Below are positions 19,652-29,139 of a stretch of 64,000 nt of DNA, in pieces. A program made the position numbers and the translations under genes. This DNA comes from Niastella koreensis GR20-10. Lineage in GTDB: Bacteria; Bacteroidota; Bacteroidia; Chitinophagales; Chitinophagaceae. Below the pieces are notes generated by a model. That model searched no databases and was not told the DNA's origin. It was given only the letters and a program-made list of their open reading frames with translations. Positions within the stretch are counted from its first letter, which is position 1. Each line of letters opens with the position of its first letter. Location of the stretch: contig NC_016609.1 of NCBI RefSeq assembly GCF_000246855.1, positions 8,444,744 to 8,508,743 on the forward strand. The letters run 5' to 3'.

Positions 19652-21064
19652 TTATTCTTTAATCAGTTTTACCAGCATCCGCTCTTTACTGTTAACAGAT
19701 ACATCCAACGTATAAGCTCCGGGCTGCAAATTGCGGCTTCCTTCCATAATAAAATTACTGGCGCCTGCATCGGCTTTCGAGGTTTTATTCATCACAATGG
19801 CGCCATCGGCGTTCAGGATCTTCAACGCTACAAAGCTGCTTTCATTCAATTGCGTAGTCACTGAAATATCTTTTTTGGCCGGATTAGGCGTAACGCTCAT
19901 CATTTTCACCGTAGGTGTATTATACACCCGCACAACCAGTAACCGACTGGTAGCCACCTTACCTGCATCATCAACCTGTTTCAGGCGATAATAGAGGTCT
20001 TTTTTCAATGCCTTGTTCTTGCCCACCTCATCGTCGAACGAATACACTTTCCTGGTAGCAGAAGTGCCCTGTGATTTTACGGTGCCGGCAGTGATCCATT
20101 TGTGGCCATCGAGGCTTCTTTCAATTTCAAACCGGTCGTTGTTATACTCATAACCCGTTGCCCATTTTAATTCCACCTGTCCGCCATCGTTATAAAGCCC
20201 GGCAAAATCGCTCAGGCTAACCGCCTCTTCGGGAAAGTCGAGTTTAACGGTGGCATCCTGTGAGCACAGGCGGCCATAGCCATTGTCGCAAACTTTATAG
20301 GTAAAGGTGGTAGAATGGCCGGTGAATCCGGGATTGGGAATAAACGTGAAGCTGCCATCGCCATGCATGGTTACTTTGCCATCCTGCGAATTAGTGATGA
20401 GATAAGCATTCAGCCGGTCGTTGTCGGCATCACGGTCGTTTATGGTAACCAGCCCGGTTGCGGTATGATTGGGCAGGCCGCTGATATCATCATTTACTGC
20501 CACAGGCGACGTGTTGCAACCTTCAGCATAATGCTGGGGAGCTGAAACATTCAGTTGATCTATGGCAATACGGGTGGCGCCGCCAATACCCTGGTAGTTC
20601 AGGTATAGTTTATAAATACCTGGTTGCAAGTGGGAGAAAGTTTTGTTGTAGTTTTTGATAGCCAGCGCTGTGGGGGCACATTCAAAACTATCCAACTGGG
20701 TTACATTAATATTGTTGGGATCGGTTAAAAACACTTTTAACCACCGGCGGGTGCCTTTTTCAAAAGCCAGGTTGAATTGGTAATTAAAAGAAACCGTGAT
20801 GTTATCAGTAATATCAAGCGACGGGGTATAAATGCCCGTTCGTTGATTGGTGCTGATGGCGCTACCGGGAACCAGCCAGCCGTCCGTTTCGGTATTGAAG
20901 CCGGTGATCTCGAAATTTGGTAACGTCCAGCAATGACTTTGTAAGTATCCTTTAACCTGGTTTAGGGCAACACCGTTGCGGGTGTTGAAATTTTCAGTAA
21001 CCTGTGCGTTCATGCCGGTAACCAGCATACAGGTCACTATCTGTAAGCAAATAATGCGCTTCAT
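19652..21064 (-). CDS. T9SS cargo protein with cadherin-like Ig domain
   Basis: 470 residues. A signal peptide (cut near MNAQV) is followed by a jelly-roll-like region (residues 25-170) with DITDNITVSFNYQFN. An Ig/cadherin-like module with the hallmark PVAVNDD and DRDADNDRL, GSFTFIPNPGFTG spans 180-275. A fibronectin-like linker and a C-terminal T9SS sorting domain (VTPNPAKKDISV, NLQPGAYTLDV) complete it. Likely an exported adhesin-like protein. It is the third T9SS cargo within 11 kb. Confidence 0.88.
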   Translation of the reverse strand: MKRIICLQIVTCMLVTGMNAQVTENFNTRNGVALNQVKGYLQSHCWTLPNFEITGFNTETDGWLVPGSAISTNQRTGIYTPSLDITDNITVSFNYQFNLAFEKGTRRWLKVFLTDPNNINVTQLDSFECAPTALAIKNYNKTFSHLQPGIYKLYLNYQGIGGATRIAIDQLNVSAPQHYAEGCNTSPVAVNDDISGLPNHTATGLVTINDRDADNDRLNAYLITNSQDGKVTMHGDGSFTFIPNPGFTGHSTTFTYKVCDNGYGRLCSQDATVKLDFPEEAVSLSDFAGLYNDGGQVELKWATGYEYNNDRFEIERSLDGHKWITAGTVKSQGTSATRKVYSFDDEVGKNKALKKDLYYRLKQVDDAGKVATSRLLVVRVYNTPTVKMMSVTPNPAKKDISVTTQLNESSFVALKILNADGAIVMNKTSKADAGASNFIMEGSRNLQPGAYTLDVSVNSKERMLVKLIKE

Positions 21065-21534
21065 TTTGTACTGTTTCAGCGTTTAGAAATAAATACGCCA
21101 GGGCAGGATGGGTTAAGATCCGTCATGGGTATTCAAAGGCAAATGCATTCTTAAAGGATACAGACGATCATGGGAGGGTAGCACGAATTATGTGGAGATT
21201 ACGTAGGAATTGGAGATAGATATAGTAAAAATGCAGAAATCTGGTAATATTAAAACCGGCGACTGGTAATTCCGAACTCTGCTATCATTCAAATAGTCAG
21301 CGGCTTATGTAGATATTTGGAATTTTTTGCAGGAAGAATTTAGGTGTCCTGCGGGTTACGGAATTACAGAGGATGTTAGGAGGAACCTTACAAATGTAAC
21401 TAACGGTTTTGTCTTTTGCAATAGAGATCCCATAAAAATATATTTTGGTTAAATCGGTCTTAATAATAGCAGGCAGTTCTTATATTTTTCTGGTTGAACC
21501 ATTTAGGGTAGTAATTTGTACATCTTAGTAACGT
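21065..21534. other. Gene-free divergent spacer
   Basis: 470 bases upstream of both the T9SS gene (minus) and the ABC transporter (plus). I find no gene and no strong promoter match. TAATTTG at about 21510 is one base short of the -7 consensus. Confidence 0.5.
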
Positions 21535-22470
21535 ATGTCTGCAATTATAAAAGTTAACAATTTAAGTAAGCAATATCGCGAAGTGAATGCGGTAAATGAC
21601 ATTTCATTTACCGTGAACACAGGTGATATTTATGGTTTCCTGGGCCAGAACGGCGCCGGAAAGTCCACCACTATTCGCATGCTGCTTACCCTTATTGCAC
21701 CAACAGCCGGCACCATTGAATTGCTAGGTAAAAATTTACATGCCAATCGTAAAGAAGTGTTGCAGCAGGTAGGCGCTGTTATTGAAAAGCCCGATCTGTA
21801 TAAATACCTGACGGGTTATGAAAATCTGTCCCTGTTTGCCAGAATGAGTGGGGTAAAGATTACCCAAAAAAAGCTTACTGAACAGCTGGAGCAGGTAGGG
21901 CTCACCGAACGGGCGCATAGTAAAGTGCGTACCTATTCTCAGGGAATGAAACAGCGTTTGGGAATTGCCATTGCACTTATTCACGATCCAAAGCTGATCA
22001 TACTCGACGAGCCCACCAATGGATTAGATCCTCAGGGTATAGCCGATATTCGTAATTTGATCCTGCATTTAAGCCGGCACCAGGGAAAAACCATTTTGGT
22101 TTCTTCGCACCTGTTGCACGAAATAGAACTGATAGCCAACCGCATGCTCATCATTGATAAAGGCAAAAAAATAATGGAAGGAACTGTTGCCGAACTGGTT
22201 GATCCCGCACGCACCATGGTGCACCTGGAAGTAACCAATCCGCAGCAGGTAGTAGCCTGGTTACAAAGCAGCCGCTGGAACACCTGTTTGCAGGAGCAGA
22301 ATAAGTCTGTGATCCTTTTACAAATGAACAAGCAGCAAGTGCCCGAATTAACTGCCGACCTGGTAAAGGCCGGGGCCAATATTATGTCCCTGCAGCCACA
22401 GAATTCACTGGAATCGTATTTTCTGTCATTAACAACCGAAAACCGGCATGTGGACACTTTTACAAATTGA
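21535..22470 (+). CDS. ABC transporter ATP-binding protein (ABC-2 type)
   Basis: 311 residues. Walker A GQNGAGKST at residues 37-45, signature YSQGMKQR, Walker B LIILDEPTNGLDP and the switch VSSHLLHE are all present. The C-terminal 80 residues form the regulatory tail usual in DrrA/BcrA-type subunits. It pairs with the permease encoded next, which overlaps it by 23 bases. Substrate unknown; drug, lipid or gliding-related export are all possible for this family. Confidence 0.93.
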   Translation: MSAIIKVNNLSKQYREVNAVNDISFTVNTGDIYGFLGQNGAGKSTTIRMLLTLIAPTAGTIELLGKNLHANRKEVLQQVGAVIEKPDLYKYLTGYENLSLFARMSGVKITQKKLTEQLEQVGLTERAHSKVRTYSQGMKQRLGIAIALIHDPKLIILDEPTNGLDPQGIADIRNLILHLSRHQGKTILVSSHLLHEIELIANRMLIIDKGKKIMEGTVAELVDPARTMVHLEVTNPQQVVAWLQSSRWNTCLQEQNKSVILLQMNKQQVPELTADLVKAGANIMSLQPQNSLESYFLSLTTENRHVDTFTN

Positions 22471-23320
22471 GCTTTTCAAAATATTTAAACGTCCCCGTAC
22501 TTACATTGCCTTTGTTGCCATTGCCGCTATTGTGGTTTTAATACAGTTGGCATTGTACCTCGATGGTAAAACCTATGTGAACTTTATGCTGCAAAGCATA
22601 GAGCGGTTTAATGTGGAAGGTAAGATCCTGAACGGGTATTTTGCCTGTTATTTAATTCTGCAAACCCTGCTCATACATGTGCCCCTGCTGATTGCGCTGG
22701 TTGGTGGAGATATGATAGCCGGCGAAGCCAATATGGGTACCCTGCGTTTGCTCATTAGCAAACCCATTAACCGGCGTACCTTGTTGATTAGTAAATTCCT
22801 GGCTTCTACTATTTATACTTTGCTGCTCCTGGTGTGGATGGCGATCTTTTCGCTGCTGATGTCGTTGATAATATTTGGTTCGGGTGATCTGATAGTATTT
22901 CAAAGCCAGGTTATTATTCAAATTCCGCGGTCAGATGTATTCTGGCGTTATCTCGCTGCCTTTGGGTTTGCGGCTATTGCCATGACAACCGTGGCTGCCC
23001 TGTCGTTCTTACTCTCATTGTTTGCAGAGAACTCTATCGGGCCCATTGTGGCGGCCATGAGCGTGGTAATTGTTTGTACCATTCTCACTACGATGGACCT
23101 GCCTTTATTCGTTTCAATGAAACCTTATTTGTTCACCTCGCATATGTTGGGTTGGAAAGGCTTTTTTGACATCAGGGCAGCGGCCGATGGGAGTGCAGAA
23201 ATCGGCAGTATACAAAACCTGCCGGCAATATTGAAGTCTGCTGCAATACTGGTAGTCCATATTATTGGCTTTGTAGGGGCTGCGATTTTAATATTCAGGA
23301 AGAAAGATATATTGTCATAA
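22448..23320 (+). CDS. ABC-2 type transporter permease
   Basis: 290 residues with six hydrophobic segments in the ABC-2 permease pattern: an N-terminal LQIELFKIFKRPRTYIAF, then paired helices and the typical GDMIAGEANMGTLRLLISKP cytoplasmic motif before helix 3. The start overlaps the end of the ATPase gene, which implies translational coupling. It converges on the histidine kinase with only 11 bases between stops. Confidence 0.92.
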   Translation: MWTLLQIELFKIFKRPRTYIAFVAIAAIVVLIQLALYLDGKTYVNFMLQSIERFNVEGKILNGYFACYLILQTLLIHVPLLIALVGGDMIAGEANMGTLRLLISKPINRRTLLISKFLASTIYTLLLLVWMAIFSLLMSLIIFGSGDLIVFQSQVIIQIPRSDVFWRYLAAFGFAAIAMTTVAALSFLLSLFAENSIGPIVAAMSVVIVCTILTTMDLPLFVSMKPYLFTSHMLGWKGFFDIRAAADGSAEIGSIQNLPAILKSAAILVVHIIGFVGAAILIFRKKDILS

Positions 23321-23331
23321 ACCTTGTTCTC

Positions 23332-25320
23332 CTAATCTGCTATAGTAAAATGGAAGGTGCTTCCTTTACCAACCTCAGATTCCACCCAGATCTTCCCGCC
23401 ATGCAGTTCCACTATTTTTTTACAGTGCGCCAGCCCTATGCCTGATCCTTCATATACCGAGCGGTTGTGCAGCCGCTGGAAAATAATGAAGATGCGCTGC
23501 TGGTATTGTTTATCTATGCCAATGCCATTGTCGCGGATTTGAAAATGCCAGTAACCGGTTTGCTTGGCAGTAGTTATCTCGATATGCGGAGCAATGCCTG
23601 GTTGCTGAAATTTAATGGAGTTGCTGATCAGGTTTTGAAATAAGAGTTTTAATTCTGTGGCAAATGCATTTACTACCGGCAGCGGCCCGGCTACAATCTC
23701 TGCCTGATTTTCCTTGATCACTTTGGTAAGATCGGCCAGCACTTCTGCCAGCGCCAGGTTGCAGTTAACCGGTTCAAATTGTTTTTCGCGGCCAATACGT
23801 GAATAGTCAAGCAGGTCTTTGATCAACGTCTTCATTCTGTCTGAAGCCTGAATCACATAGTCGATATAACGGTCGGCATGCTCATCTAACCGGCCATGAT
23901 ATTGTTTACGCAACAGTTCTACAAAGCTGGATGTAGTGCGTAATGGTTCCTGCAGATCGTGTGAGGCTACATAAGCAAACTGTTCCAGCTCTTTATTCTT
24001 GATCTCCAGCTCGGCAGTTCGTTTTTGTACTTTTTTCTCCAGGGTAACATTGGCTTCCCTGATTTCTTTTTCCATTCGTTTCTTTTCTGAAATATCCCGA
24101 ATGGCAGCAGTTACCAGTAAACCTTCTTCAGTTTCGAGCGGACTTATACTCATTTCTATCGGAAACTCTTCGCCGTTCTTTCGCCGGCCCAACACTTCAA
24201 GCCCTATATCCGTTGACCGTACACCGGGAATATCATGGATCGATTTGGGTTGTTCCTGTTGTGTGGACCGGAAGCGTTCGGGCAACAGGAGCTCCATATT
24301 AGCTCCTATCAGTTCGTCTTTTTGATAGCCGAAAATATTTTCGCATTGTTTGTTTACCAGGGTGATGTTGCCTTTTTCGTCCATGATCACAATTGCATCA
24401 GGCGCCGATTCCAGCAGTCCTTTGAATTTTTGTTGCGCCTGCTCAATATCGTGCATACTTCGATGCAGCTCTTCCGCCATGCTGTTGAAATTATTGGCCA
24501 GAATGCCAATTTCATCTTTTGAAAATGCTTTTGCCTTGCGGCTGAAGTCATTTTTAGCAACGGCTTTGGCCGACTGCAGGATTTCGTTCAATCCTTTTTG
24601 AATATTGCGGCTTACTATAATGGCCAGTGTTAAACCGGTTATTTCAACGGAAAGCGCAATCAGGAATAATAACCGCAATACCAGGTTTTCGAGCCAGCGC
24701 GATCCTTCCCCCAGGGTATAAGAAAACTCATCTTCCAGTACCGTTAGCCGGGCGTTCAGGGGATCTATTGACTGAACAATGGCGCTGATCTTTTCGGGTG
24801 AGGGATTGGGTAAGTTTATTTCATTGTGTAATTGCTCACTAATGGGAATAAACTCTCTTACCGACAAGTCGGCTGCTGCCCATGCTTTGATGGCTTTGTT
24901 AATGTAATAAATACGGTTGAAGCGGGTAAACAGTTTTATCATCCCATCCACATCGTCTTTGTGGTTGCGGCCTTCAATAAAACCCTCCCTGGCAATTGCC
25001 ATGTCTGGTTTTGCTTTATTCAGTTCTATAAGGGTTTTGTGATCACCTCCGGAAACCTTCATAAATTCCTTGAACTTCTGATAATCGGCTTCATTATGTG
25101 TGCGGCTGTACCGTAACAACTGGTACATGGCGTCTTTTTGCGCTTTTGACCAAAGGCCTTCGCCGCTTACATAAGCCCGTACAGCCGAAAGGGTATTTAT
25201 AGAAAAGATCAGTGCCCCCAGTTCTATAGCAATCAGGGTAGCCATAATGCCAACAGTAAAGTATAACTTTTTGGCAATGGATACGTTTCTAAACCATTTG
25301 GACAGCGAAACACCCTTCAT
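23332..25320 (-). CDS. Membrane PAS-domain sensor histidine kinase
   Basis: 662 residues. Helix 1 at about 17-40 and helix 2 at about 212-236 bracket a periplasmic sensor region resembling CHASE3/MCP-type four-helix domains. A HAMP domain (VSRNIQKGLNEI) and a PAS domain at about 300-420 (APDAIVIMDEKGNI, NIFGYQKDELIG) follow. The HisKA domain has phospho-acceptor His454 in ASHDLQEPLR, the phytochrome-like subtype. The ATPase has N box LISNSIKFQ, G1 DNGIGI and G2 GSGIGLAHC. There is no response regulator beside it, so its partner must be elsewhere; the orphan regulator at 52.7 kb is a possibility only. Confidence 0.93.
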   Translation of the reverse strand: MKGVSLSKWFRNVSIAKKLYFTVGIMATLIAIELGALIFSINTLSAVRAYVSGEGLWSKAQKDAMYQLLRYSRTHNEADYQKFKEFMKVSGGDHKTLIELNKAKPDMAIAREGFIEGRNHKDDVDGMIKLFTRFNRIYYINKAIKAWAAADLSVREFIPISEQLHNEINLPNPSPEKISAIVQSIDPLNARLTVLEDEFSYTLGEGSRWLENLVLRLLFLIALSVEITGLTLAIIVSRNIQKGLNEILQSAKAVAKNDFSRKAKAFSKDEIGILANNFNSMAEELHRSMHDIEQAQQKFKGLLESAPDAIVIMDEKGNITLVNKQCENIFGYQKDELIGANMELLLPERFRSTQQEQPKSIHDIPGVRSTDIGLEVLGRRKNGEEFPIEMSISPLETEEGLLVTAAIRDISEKKRMEKEIREANVTLEKKVQKRTAELEIKNKELEQFAYVASHDLQEPLRTTSSFVELLRKQYHGRLDEHADRYIDYVIQASDRMKTLIKDLLDYSRIGREKQFEPVNCNLALAEVLADLTKVIKENQAEIVAGPLPVVNAFATELKLLFQNLISNSIKFQQPGIAPHIEITTAKQTGYWHFQIRDNGIGIDKQYQQRIFIIFQRLHNRSVYEGSGIGLAHCKKIVELHGGKIWVESEVGKGSTFHFTIAD

Positions 25321-25480
25321 TATAATTTCTTGTTTTTATTACCCGTATTGTGATTGGTTGAACGATAGCCTGGGAATACTTTTTTGCTACTAAACGGGCC
25401 CCGGCAGCGAAGCAGGCTGCCGGTGAAGGGAAGGTAAGTAAAATTTTTTAGGATTGCCGGTTAGCCTGCTATAAAAAAAG

Positions 25481-25500
25481 CCCCGACGGTACCGTCGGGG
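25481..25500. terminator. Terminator of the oxidoreductase operon
   Basis: A perfect 20-bp palindrome, CCCCGACGGT and its complement, preceded on the plus strand by an A-run. On the minus strand this gives a GC stem followed by TTTTTTT, as needed for the gene ending at 25523. Confidence 0.9.
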
Positions 25501-25522
25501 TGTAAATGATTGTTGGTTTTAT

Positions 25523-26878
25523 TTAAAATCCATACCTGGTTACACCGGGTATGGCAACCGGATAGTAACCTTCATTATTTGGCAATACCGGCGGTGGGGC
25601 ATTGAAGTCGTACGTTTGGGGGTGAAGATCCAAACCTGAGTTCAGGGCTTTATCCCACTCCACTACCTGGCCGGTATACGTAGCCAGGCGGCCAAGAATA
25701 GATGTCATGGAACTGTGGGCGCCATTTTCAGCATCGGCAAATTTGTATTCACCTTTGGCAATAGCCGCAAACAACTCATCGTGTTCGGTTTGGTATGGGT
25801 TGTTCTCGTTTTTATTATCAAACTGGTATAAGACTTTGCCTTTAAGGTCAACGATGTTGGCAGCGCCGCACTGGATCTTTCCTTTCGTGCCTATCAGCAG
25901 TTCATCCACCTTGCTCATAGTACCGGGAATATGGCGGCACTGGCTGTTTAGCACAGACCCATCTGCATACGTGAATTCAACATAGTGGTGGTCGAATATT
26001 TCGCCATTGTCTTTTCCTTTGCGTACCTGGCGGCCACCCATGCCCTGGGCTTTTACGGGATGGCCTTCCTTGAACCAGTTTATTACATCGAGGTTATGAA
26101 TATGCTGTTCGCAAATATGATCGCCGCATAGCCACACAAAATAATACCAGTTACGCATCTGGTACTCCATTTCGGTTTGGCCGTTCTGGCGTGGGCGCAC
26201 CCAAACGCCGTCATTGTTCCACCAGGCTTGTGCGGAGGTAATATCGCCAATCAGGTTCTTCCGTTTGAATAATTCGCGGTAGGAGTACTGGTAGTGACGT
26301 TGCAGTCCAACTACTACGTTTAATTTTTTCTGTTTGGCTGTTGCTGCCGCATCCAGTACCCGCTTGATGCCGGCAGGGTCTGTGGCTACCGGTTTTTCCA
26401 TGAACACGTGTTTACCCTGTTTGATCGCTTCTTCAAAGTGAATGGGTCGGAAACCGGGCGGTGTGGCCAGGATCACTACATCGGCCAGGGCAATAGCTTT
26501 TTTATAGGCGTCAAAACCTGTGAATTTTCTTTCTTCAGGCACATCTATCCGTTCCGCTATATTCACCCCGCCATTGTCTTTGGCGTTTGCCGGGTCTGTT
26601 AAACGTTTATGGGCTCTGTCTAAATTATCACGGAAAGCATCGGCCATGGCAATCAGCTTTACGTTTTGTTTGCTAAGCAGCGCTTGCTGGGCAGCGCCGG
26701 TTCCCCGGCCACCACAACCGATCAGCGCTATTTTTATGGTATCTTCTGCCCCGGAAAAATAATTGGCTTTTGAAAGAAATGGTGCAGCAAGTAATCCACC
26801 AGCCAGAACGGTAGATTGTTTTACAAACCGGCGGCGTGAAGAGGCAAGGTTGTTAGATTGTTCGGTGCTCATTTGCAT
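25523..26878 (-). CDS. Exported Gfo/Idh/MocA-family oxidoreductase
   Basis: 451 residues. The N-terminus has a twin-arginine type signal (SSRRRFVKQSTVLAGGLLAAPF), so the folded, cofactor-loaded enzyme is probably sent to the periplasm. The Rossmann motif is IALIGCGGRGTG, and FMEKPVATDPAG is the EKP motif typical of this family, whose Lys is catalytic. Members oxidise or reduce sugars and inositols with NAD(P). Long length and Tat signal are usual for Bacteroidota versions. It is 24 bases downstream of the SUMF1-like gene and divergent from a sugar isomerase-like gene. Confidence 0.92.
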   Translation of the reverse strand: MQMSTEQSNNLASSRRRFVKQSTVLAGGLLAAPFLSKANYFSGAEDTIKIALIGCGGRGTGAAQQALLSKQNVKLIAMADAFRDNLDRAHKRLTDPANAKDNGGVNIAERIDVPEERKFTGFDAYKKAIALADVVILATPPGFRPIHFEEAIKQGKHVFMEKPVATDPAGIKRVLDAAATAKQKKLNVVVGLQRHYQYSYRELFKRKNLIGDITSAQAWWNNDGVWVRPRQNGQTEMEYQMRNWYYFVWLCGDHICEQHIHNLDVINWFKEGHPVKAQGMGGRQVRKGKDNGEIFDHHYVEFTYADGSVLNSQCRHIPGTMSKVDELLIGTKGKIQCGAANIVDLKGKVLYQFDNKNENNPYQTEHDELFAAIAKGEYKFADAENGAHSSMTSILGRLATYTGQVVEWDKALNSGLDLHPQTYDFNAPPPVLPNNEGYYPVAIPGVTRYGF

Positions 26879-26902
26879 CAGTTTTAGTAGTACAAAATCG
26901 GG

Positions 26903-27859
26903 TTACTGGTGACAATATTTTTTATAAAAAGCCTCCGCTTCTTCAGCGGTGGGCGCTTTCGCCGGGCGAACGATCCTGAACCCAACAGCCATGGCATCGG
27001 TTAGCCACCATTTGCTTTTGGGCATTTGCGGATCGCGTTTATTCCAGGCTGCATCGGATGGCTGGCGGCTGGCGCAACGCAATGCATCAGGTTTGTCAAG
27101 GTAACCGCCACCGCGTACAGCGCGTGGGTAGGTTTCCGTTGGTGTTATCATAGGATTGGCAGGCGCATCGCCAATAGCGGTGAAATAATCATCTTTATAT
27201 TGATCAAGCGTCCATTCAGCCACATTCCCCAGCATATCATACAAGCCCCAGGCGTTTGGTTTTTTCTGTCCGGTTTTCTGGTATTTCTTATTGCTGTTAT
27301 CGGCAAACCAGGCATAATCTTTCAGCTGTTTCGCATCGTTGCCAAAAAAGTAAGTACCGGTACTGCCGGCCCTGCAGGCATATTCCCATTCAGCTTCGGT
27401 TGGCAGCCGGTAAAAAACGCCGGTTTTATTATACAACCAGCGGCAGTACATCATAGCCGTGTATTGAGACATGCTGTTAACCGGAAAGCCACCCTGTTTG
27501 CCCATACCCCAGCTAAGATCGATGTACTGCGGTGTGGGCCGCGTAACCGCATCTACTTCGGTTTCGCGTGGCGTATTTTCATCGTTGAAGAACAATAAAA
27601 ATTCATCGTAGGTCACTTCTCTGGCGCCCATCCAGAAAGCATCGAGCTGAACTTTTTTTGCCGGCCCCTCTGTTGTCTTACGGCCTGCTTCAGTTGCGGG
27701 GCTGCCCATGCTGAAAATGCCGGCTTGTACGGGCACCATGCTGAACGATACGGAACTGCCGGGAATATTTTGATCGTACGGCGCAAATGCATTGGAACTT
27801 TGTGCTATCACGGTAGCACTTGCAAATAAAAATGATATTACAAATTGTATTGATCTCAC
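26903..27859 (-). CDS. SUMF1/formylglycine-generating-enzyme-like secreted protein
   Basis: 318 residues with a signal peptide (FVISFLFASATVIAQ). The FGE-sulfatase fold is marked by FSMGSPATEAGR, FWMGAREVTYDEFLLF, YRLPTEAEWEYACRAG, NAWGLYDMLGNVAEW and the C-terminal VGFRIVRPA. The fold includes true sulfatase-activating enzymes and many binding or gliding-associated relatives. No sulfatase is nearby and the copper-site Cys pair of true enzymes is not evident, so I do not claim sulfatase activation. It is the first gene of a two-gene operon with the oxidoreductase. Confidence 0.9.
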   Translation of the reverse strand: MRSIQFVISFLFASATVIAQSSNAFAPYDQNIPGSSVSFSMVPVQAGIFSMGSPATEAGRKTTEGPAKKVQLDAFWMGAREVTYDEFLLFFNDENTPRETEVDAVTRPTPQYIDLSWGMGKQGGFPVNSMSQYTAMMYCRWLYNKTGVFYRLPTEAEWEYACRAGSTGTYFFGNDAKQLKDYAWFADNSNKKYQKTGQKKPNAWGLYDMLGNVAEWTLDQYKDDYFTAIGDAPANPMITPTETYPRAVRGGGYLDKPDALRCASRQPSDAAWNKRDPQMPKSKWWLTDAMAVGFRIVRPAKAPTAEEAEAFYKKYCHQ

Positions 27860-27936
27860 AGGTGTTCTTTTAATGAAGGAAATGGAAATTAAGAAATTAA
27901 ATCATTCCATCTATACCAGCATCCGGATTAGTTTTA

Positions 27937-27950
27937 TGTAAACGTTTGCA
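27937..27950. promoter_or_regulatory. LacI-family-type operator candidate
   Basis: TGTAAACGTTTGCA is a near-perfect palindrome with the central CG and AAACGTTT core recognised by LacI/CcpA-family repressors. It lies in the 287-bp divergent spacer, 78 bases from one start and 187 from the other, in a position to control both carbohydrate-type operons. No LacI-type gene is in the window. Confidence 0.6.
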
Positions 27951-27977
27951 ATACGGCTTCAGGCCATCGCGGCCAGG

Positions 27978-28004
27978 TTGCATTTGCCCGGAGTGCTACC
28001 TTTG
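27978..28004 (+). promoter_or_regulatory. Candidate promoter for the sugar isomerase-like gene
   Basis: TACCTTTG (27997-28004) matches the -7 consensus exactly. A TTG at 27978 lies 16 bases upstream, a little close for the -33 element. The leader to ATG 28147 would be about 135 bases. Confidence 0.5.
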
Positions 28005-28146
28005 TATTTGCTTGCAGCTCTCCTATATGTCGTTTAACGATCATAAAACCCTAAACCCTTGGCAGCAGATTATTTTTTGTTTTCTCAATGAATGTCGGTG
28101 TTGCTAAATATTATTATCCATAAATTTAAATCCTAAACTGCACTAT

Positions 28147-29079
28147 ATGAAAAGACGGAACTTTCTGCAACAGCTTTCGCTGACTGGCGCTTCATTACTA
28201 ACTGCTTCTGCTGCCGGTGCAGCTGCTACTGCTTCCCGTCAGCAGCCAATACCCACTGCAGATAAACCTTTCAACTTAAATTATGCTACCCATGATGGCA
28301 TGTTTAAAAACAGTGCAGGCGCCGATTTTATTGACCAGATAAAATTTGCGTATGACCATGGGTTTCGTTCTATCGAAGACAATGGCATGATGGCCCGCAC
28401 GCCCGAGCAGCAAAAGAAAATTGGCGACACCCTGCAAAAGCTGGGTATGAATATGGGCGTTTTTGTAGTTACTTCAGATAACTGGCATTGGAAAACATCC
28501 CTTACTACAGGTAAACAGGAGTGGATAGGTAAAATGATGAGTGATTGTAAGACCGCAGTAGAAGTAGCCAAACGCTGCGGCGCCAAATGGATGACGGTAG
28601 TGCCAGGTAACTATGAAAGATCACTGTCGACCGAATTGCAGACCGCCAACGTAATTGCCGCCCTGCGCCAGGCAAGCGCCGTACTGGAACCACATGGACT
28701 GGTAATGGTGCTGGAAATGCTGAGCGACAATCCCGACCTGTTCCTGCGCCACTCCGACCAGGGTTATATGATCTGCAAAGCGGTGAACAGCCCTGCCTGC
28801 AAAATGCTGTTCGATATGTATCATATGCAACGCAACGAAGGCGATATCATCAACAACCTCGACAGGTGGTGGGAAGAGATCGGTTACCTGCAAATAGGTG
28901 ATAACCCGGGCAGAAAGGAACCTGGTACCGGCGAAATGAACTATAAGAACATCTTCAAACACATACATGAAAAAGGCTATAAGGGAATACTGGGTATGGA
29001 GCATGGGATTTCGCAAACAGGGCAGGAGGGAGAAACGGCGCTGATAAAAGCCTATCGCGATGCCGACAGCTTTCTGTAA
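28147..29079 (+). CDS. Sugar phosphate isomerase/epimerase-like TIM barrel, exported
   Basis: 310 residues. It begins MKRRNFLQQLSLTGASLL, a twin-arginine style signal, so it probably acts outside the cytoplasm. The rest is an AP-endonuclease-2/xylose-isomerase-like barrel: GFRSIEDNGM, VVPGNYER, GLVMVLEML, LFDMYHMQRNEGD (metal ligands) and KGILGMEHG. It resembles hydroxypyruvate isomerase proteins. Together with the divergent oxidoreductase this suggests modification of a sugar or sugar acid at the cell surface; the substrate is not readable from sequence. Confidence 0.9.
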   Translation: MKRRNFLQQLSLTGASLLTASAAGAAATASRQQPIPTADKPFNLNYATHDGMFKNSAGADFIDQIKFAYDHGFRSIEDNGMMARTPEQQKKIGDTLQKLGMNMGVFVVTSDNWHWKTSLTTGKQEWIGKMMSDCKTAVEVAKRCGAKWMTVVPGNYERSLSTELQTANVIAALRQASAVLEPHGLVMVLEMLSDNPDLFLRHSDQGYMICKAVNSPACKMLFDMYHMQRNEGDIINNLDRWWEEIGYLQIGDNPGRKEPGTGEMNYKNIFKHIHEKGYKGILGMEHGISQTGQEGETALIKAYRDADSFL

Positions 29080-29101
29080 GTCTTCGTTAAATGTGGGTTT
29101 A

Positions 29102-29135
29102 TTTGTGTCCGGCAGAAGCGCGTGTGCTAAATTTG
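29102..29135 (+). promoter_or_regulatory. Promoter for the LolA-like gene
   Basis: TTTG at 29102, 22 bases, then TAAATTTG at 29128-29135: a good Bacteroidota promoter. The expected start of transcription falls at or just beside the ATG at 29140, so the mRNA is leaderless or uses the ATG at 29155. Confidence 0.65.
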
Positions 29136-29139
29136 TAGC

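Noticed and set aside
25523-29079. Sulfatase-activation operon
   Set aside because: The FGE-fold protein has no sulfatase gene near it and the fold is widely used for other roles.
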